DNA of 6,186 nt from CAYNOZ01 sp964398955. GTDB lineage: Archaea > Methanobacteriota_B > Thermococci > Thermococcales > CAYNOZ01. The stretch spans positions 1 through 6,186 of the forward strand of contig CAYNOZ010000076.1 in assembly GCA_964398955.1 (NCBI GenBank). The letters run 5' to 3'. A program made the translations under genes and the position numbers. How positions within the stretch are numbered: the stretch's first letter is position 1; every line of letters starts with the position of its first letter. The notes under the pieces were generated by a model. It saw only the letters and a program-made list of their open reading frames with translations. It was not told where the DNA came from and did no database searches. Positions 4,770 to 6,186 of the stretch are shown piece after piece.

Positions 4770-5711
4770 TTGGTAACATTCGGACCCGTACCCTCAAGAC
4801 GCCTAGGAAGAAGCCTAGGAATAAACAACATACCACCAAAAAAATGCACCTACTCATGCATATACTGCCAACTAGGAATAACCGAAGAAATGACCACAGA
4901 AAGACAAACCTTCTACAAACCCAAAAAAATCAAAGAAGAAGTAGAAGAAGCAGTTAAAAACCTAAAACAAAAAAACGAAAAAATAGACTACCTAACATTC
5001 GTACCAGACGGAGAACCAACCCTAGACAAAAACCTAGGAAAAACAATCCAACTACTAAAACCACTAAACATAGACATAGCCATAATAACAAACTCCTCAC
5101 TAATCACAAACAAAGAAGTACAAAAAGACCTAATGAAAGCCGACTGGGTATCCCTAAAAATCGACGCAAAAACCGAAAAAACCTGGAGAAAAATAAACAG
5201 ACCCCACAAAAACCTAAACCACAAAGAAATCCAAAAAGAAATAAAAACATTCGCAAAAAAATACCAAGGAAAACTAAACACAGAAACAATGCTCGTAAAA
5301 AACGCAAACGACAACAAAAAAGACCTAAACAAAACCGCAGGATACATAAAAAAAATTAATCCAAACAAAGCATACATATCCATCCCAACAAGACCACCAG
5401 CAGAAAAAACAGTAGAAAAACCAACAGAACAAAAAATAAACCAAGCATACCAAATCTACACCAGCAAAAACATAAACGCAGAATACCTAATCGGATACGA
5501 AGGAAACCAATTCTCATCAACAGGAAACTTCAAAAAAGACATCCTAAACATCACATCAGTCCACCCAATGAGAAAACAAGCAGTAAAAAAACTAATAAAA
5601 AAAGACAACGCCAACTGGAACCAACTAAAACAACTAATAAACCAAAACAAAATACAAAAAACCCAACACGAAAACAAAACCTACTACATAAGAACAATCA
5701 AAAAAACATAG
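4770..5711 (+). CDS. Radical SAM protein of the COG0731 (wyosine-synthetase-like Fe-S oxidoreductase) group
   Basis: A 313-residue cytoplasmic radical SAM enzyme of unassigned substrate. TTG at 4770 is the start, backed by AAGGTG five bases upstream; the protein opens with FGPVPSRRLGRSLGINN, the characteristic N-terminus of this group. The [4Fe-4S]-binding motif is C25-x3-C29-x2-C32 (CTYSCIYC), the usual radical SAM spacing. PDGEPTL (78-84) plays the part of the SAM-contacting GGE motif, and IITNSSLI (104-111) is the next barrel strand. About 262-310 form a small winged-helix-like tail (SVHPMRKQAV...NKTYYIR), also typical of the group. COG0731 is named for similarity to the wyosine-base enzyme TYW1, but these shorter members are mostly uncharacterised, so no reaction is claimed. 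Extremely rich in Lys and Asn, with A/C-ending codons. It sits 117 nt after feoB with its own promoter. Confidence 0.88.
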   Translation: MVTFGPVPSRRLGRSLGINNIPPKKCTYSCIYCQLGITEEMTTERQTFYKPKKIKEEVEEAVKNLKQKNEKIDYLTFVPDGEPTLDKNLGKTIQLLKPLNIDIAIITNSSLITNKEVQKDLMKADWVSLKIDAKTEKTWRKINRPHKNLNHKEIQKEIKTFAKKYQGKLNTETMLVKNANDNKKDLNKTAGYIKKINPNKAYISIPTRPPAEKTVEKPTEQKINQAYQIYTSKNINAEYLIGYEGNQFSSTGNFKKDILNITSVHPMRKQAVKKLIKKDNANWNQLKQLINQNKIQKTQHENKTYYIRTIKKT

Positions 5712-5767
5712 AACATAAAACACCTAAAATCATAAGCAAAAACCTTAAAACGATTCAAAAAACCCTA

Positions 5768-5939
5768 TTAACTCACCCGTACATCAACACCTACAACAAA
5801 TCCACCAATAATCCCCGTAATAGATCTAATTCACCATAACATAACTATTCTATTTTGCAGCAACAGTAGTCTTAACTAAATGGCTTGCAGAATACATATT
5901 TCTAAACTGTCTAAGAATAATTCCACCCTCATTCTTCAA
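5768..5939 (-). pseudogene. Possible remnants of a minus-strand gene
   Basis: Two short frames on the minus strand read like pieces of real protein. One runs 5939-5850: 29 codons from a TTG, including GGIILRQFRNMYSASHLVK, ending in TAG. The other, 5830-5768, follows a TGA and reads ITGIIGGFVVGVDVRVS to a TAA. They are in different frames and neither has a ribosome site. They could be decayed coding sequence, or chance in a stretch less A-rich than its surroundings. I recognise no family. The first frame also overlaps the hairpin at 5901-5952, so the two readings compete. Confidence 0.25.
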
Positions 5940-5952
5940 ATTACAGTTTAGA
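5901..5952. repeat. Inverted repeat / two-tier hairpin in the gene-free tail
   Basis: Arms TCTAAACTGT (5901-5910) and ACAGTTTAGA (5943-5952) are perfect 10-bp complements. Inside them AAGAAT (5913-5918) and ATTCTT (5931-5936) form a second 6-bp stem, separated from the first by a 2/6-nt internal loop and closing a 12-nt loop. It has no T-run after it on either strand, so it is not an obvious terminator. It could be a structured small RNA or a relic of a mobile-element end. Confidence 0.6.
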
Positions 5953-6140
5953 TGAAAATTTATTTTAAATAAAAAACATTCAAATCATAAAATATATTAT
6001 TTTCAGAAAATTTCGAATTAAAAAACCTAACAAATATAAAAATACTACTCCAAAATGAAAAAATCTAGTAATAATGAACTAAAAATAACTAAAACTCTTC
6101 ATATTATAAAATTTTAGTCTTAAAAATGTTTAAAGTATTG

Positions 6141-6159
6141 AAAGGAAAAAAGATAAAAT
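6141..6159 (-). terminator. Oligo-T terminator for a minus-strand gene
   Basis: On the minus strand the sequence just after the putative stop at 6160 reads TTTTATCTTTTTTCCTTT, with runs of four, six and three T. Such runs are the usual archaeal termination signal. This is the only clear T-rich run placed right after a stop codon in the window. Confidence 0.45.
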
Positions 6160-6186
6160 TTAATTATTTTCCATCCATTCTCTACC
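6160..6186 (-). CDS. Possible last eight codons of a gene entering from the right
   Basis: The frame GREWMENN then TAA (6162-6160) is open to the window edge on the minus strand and is followed directly by the oligo-T signal. Eight residues are too few to identify a family; the call rests on the terminator position. Confidence 0.25.
   Translation of the reverse strand, partial: GREWMENN

Larger units (their letters stand above)
5712..6159. other. Gene-poor tail, A/T-rich, with possible decayed coding scraps
   Basis: No frame here supports a normal gene. The first ~110 nt continue the A/C-rich plus-strand character. From about 5820 the composition becomes balanced, and from about 5952 it is simple A/T-rich DNA. 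It contains the hairpin at 5901-5952 and two short minus-strand frames with protein-like composition (see separate entries). No tRNA, CRISPR or IS ends were seen. Confidence 0.6.

Noticed and set aside
6088..6118. Inverted repeat ACTAAAA ... TTTTAGT
   Set aside because: A 7-bp A/T-rich match with a 17-nt loop in very A/T-rich DNA is expected by chance.

Overview
The window is archaeal DNA, low in G+C. The signs are BRE/TATA-type promoters, Shine-Dalgarno sites of the GGTG/GGAGG type, non-ATG starts, a tandem pair of half-size DUF318/UPF0718 permeases of a kind I associate with methanogens, a COG0731 radical SAM protein, and a compact FeoA/FeoB pair. A methanogen-like, anaerobic euryarchaeon fits best. 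I cannot name a genus.

Layout. Positions 1-751 (minus strand) hold a ferredoxin fused to a His-rich/Gly-rich linker and a zinc ribbon. It is followed 17 nt later by the start of a TehA/SLAC1-family (TDT) transporter that runs off the left edge. Positions 986-1977 (minus) hold two small membrane proteins, the N- and C-terminal halves of a DUF318 permease, coupled by an ATGA stop/start overlap. Facing away from them is a 150-residue DtxR/MntR-family metal-dependent repressor (2170-2622, plus). It is followed by feoA (2715-2939) and feoB (2943-4652). A radical SAM gene with its own promoter follows (4770-5711). The last ~450 nt hold no convincing gene, but contain a 10-bp-armed hairpin, scraps that may be decayed coding sequence, and a probable terminator for a minus-strand gene entering from the right.

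How it works together. The repressor and feoAB look like a self-contained ferrous-iron uptake regulon. The same 14-bp motif, TTAGG-N4-CCTWA, lies just downstream of the repressor's TATA box (2141-2154) and over the predicted feoA transcription start (2666-2679). Its consensus is that expected of a DtxR/IdeR-type operator. The model is that the metal-loaded repressor shuts off itself and FeoAB. The permease pair shares the divergent intergenic region but has no copy of the motif, so co-regulation is not shown.

The strangest property is base composition. From about 830 to 2578 the plus strand is strongly G+T-rich. From about 2690 to 5711 it is strongly A+C-rich. Codon third positions follow the strand, not the gene: the permeases, feoAB and the radical SAM gene use almost only A/C-ending codons, whereas dtxR, on the opposite strand of the left block, uses almost only G/T-ending codons (142 of 150). 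The flanks (ferredoxin and right tail) do not show it.
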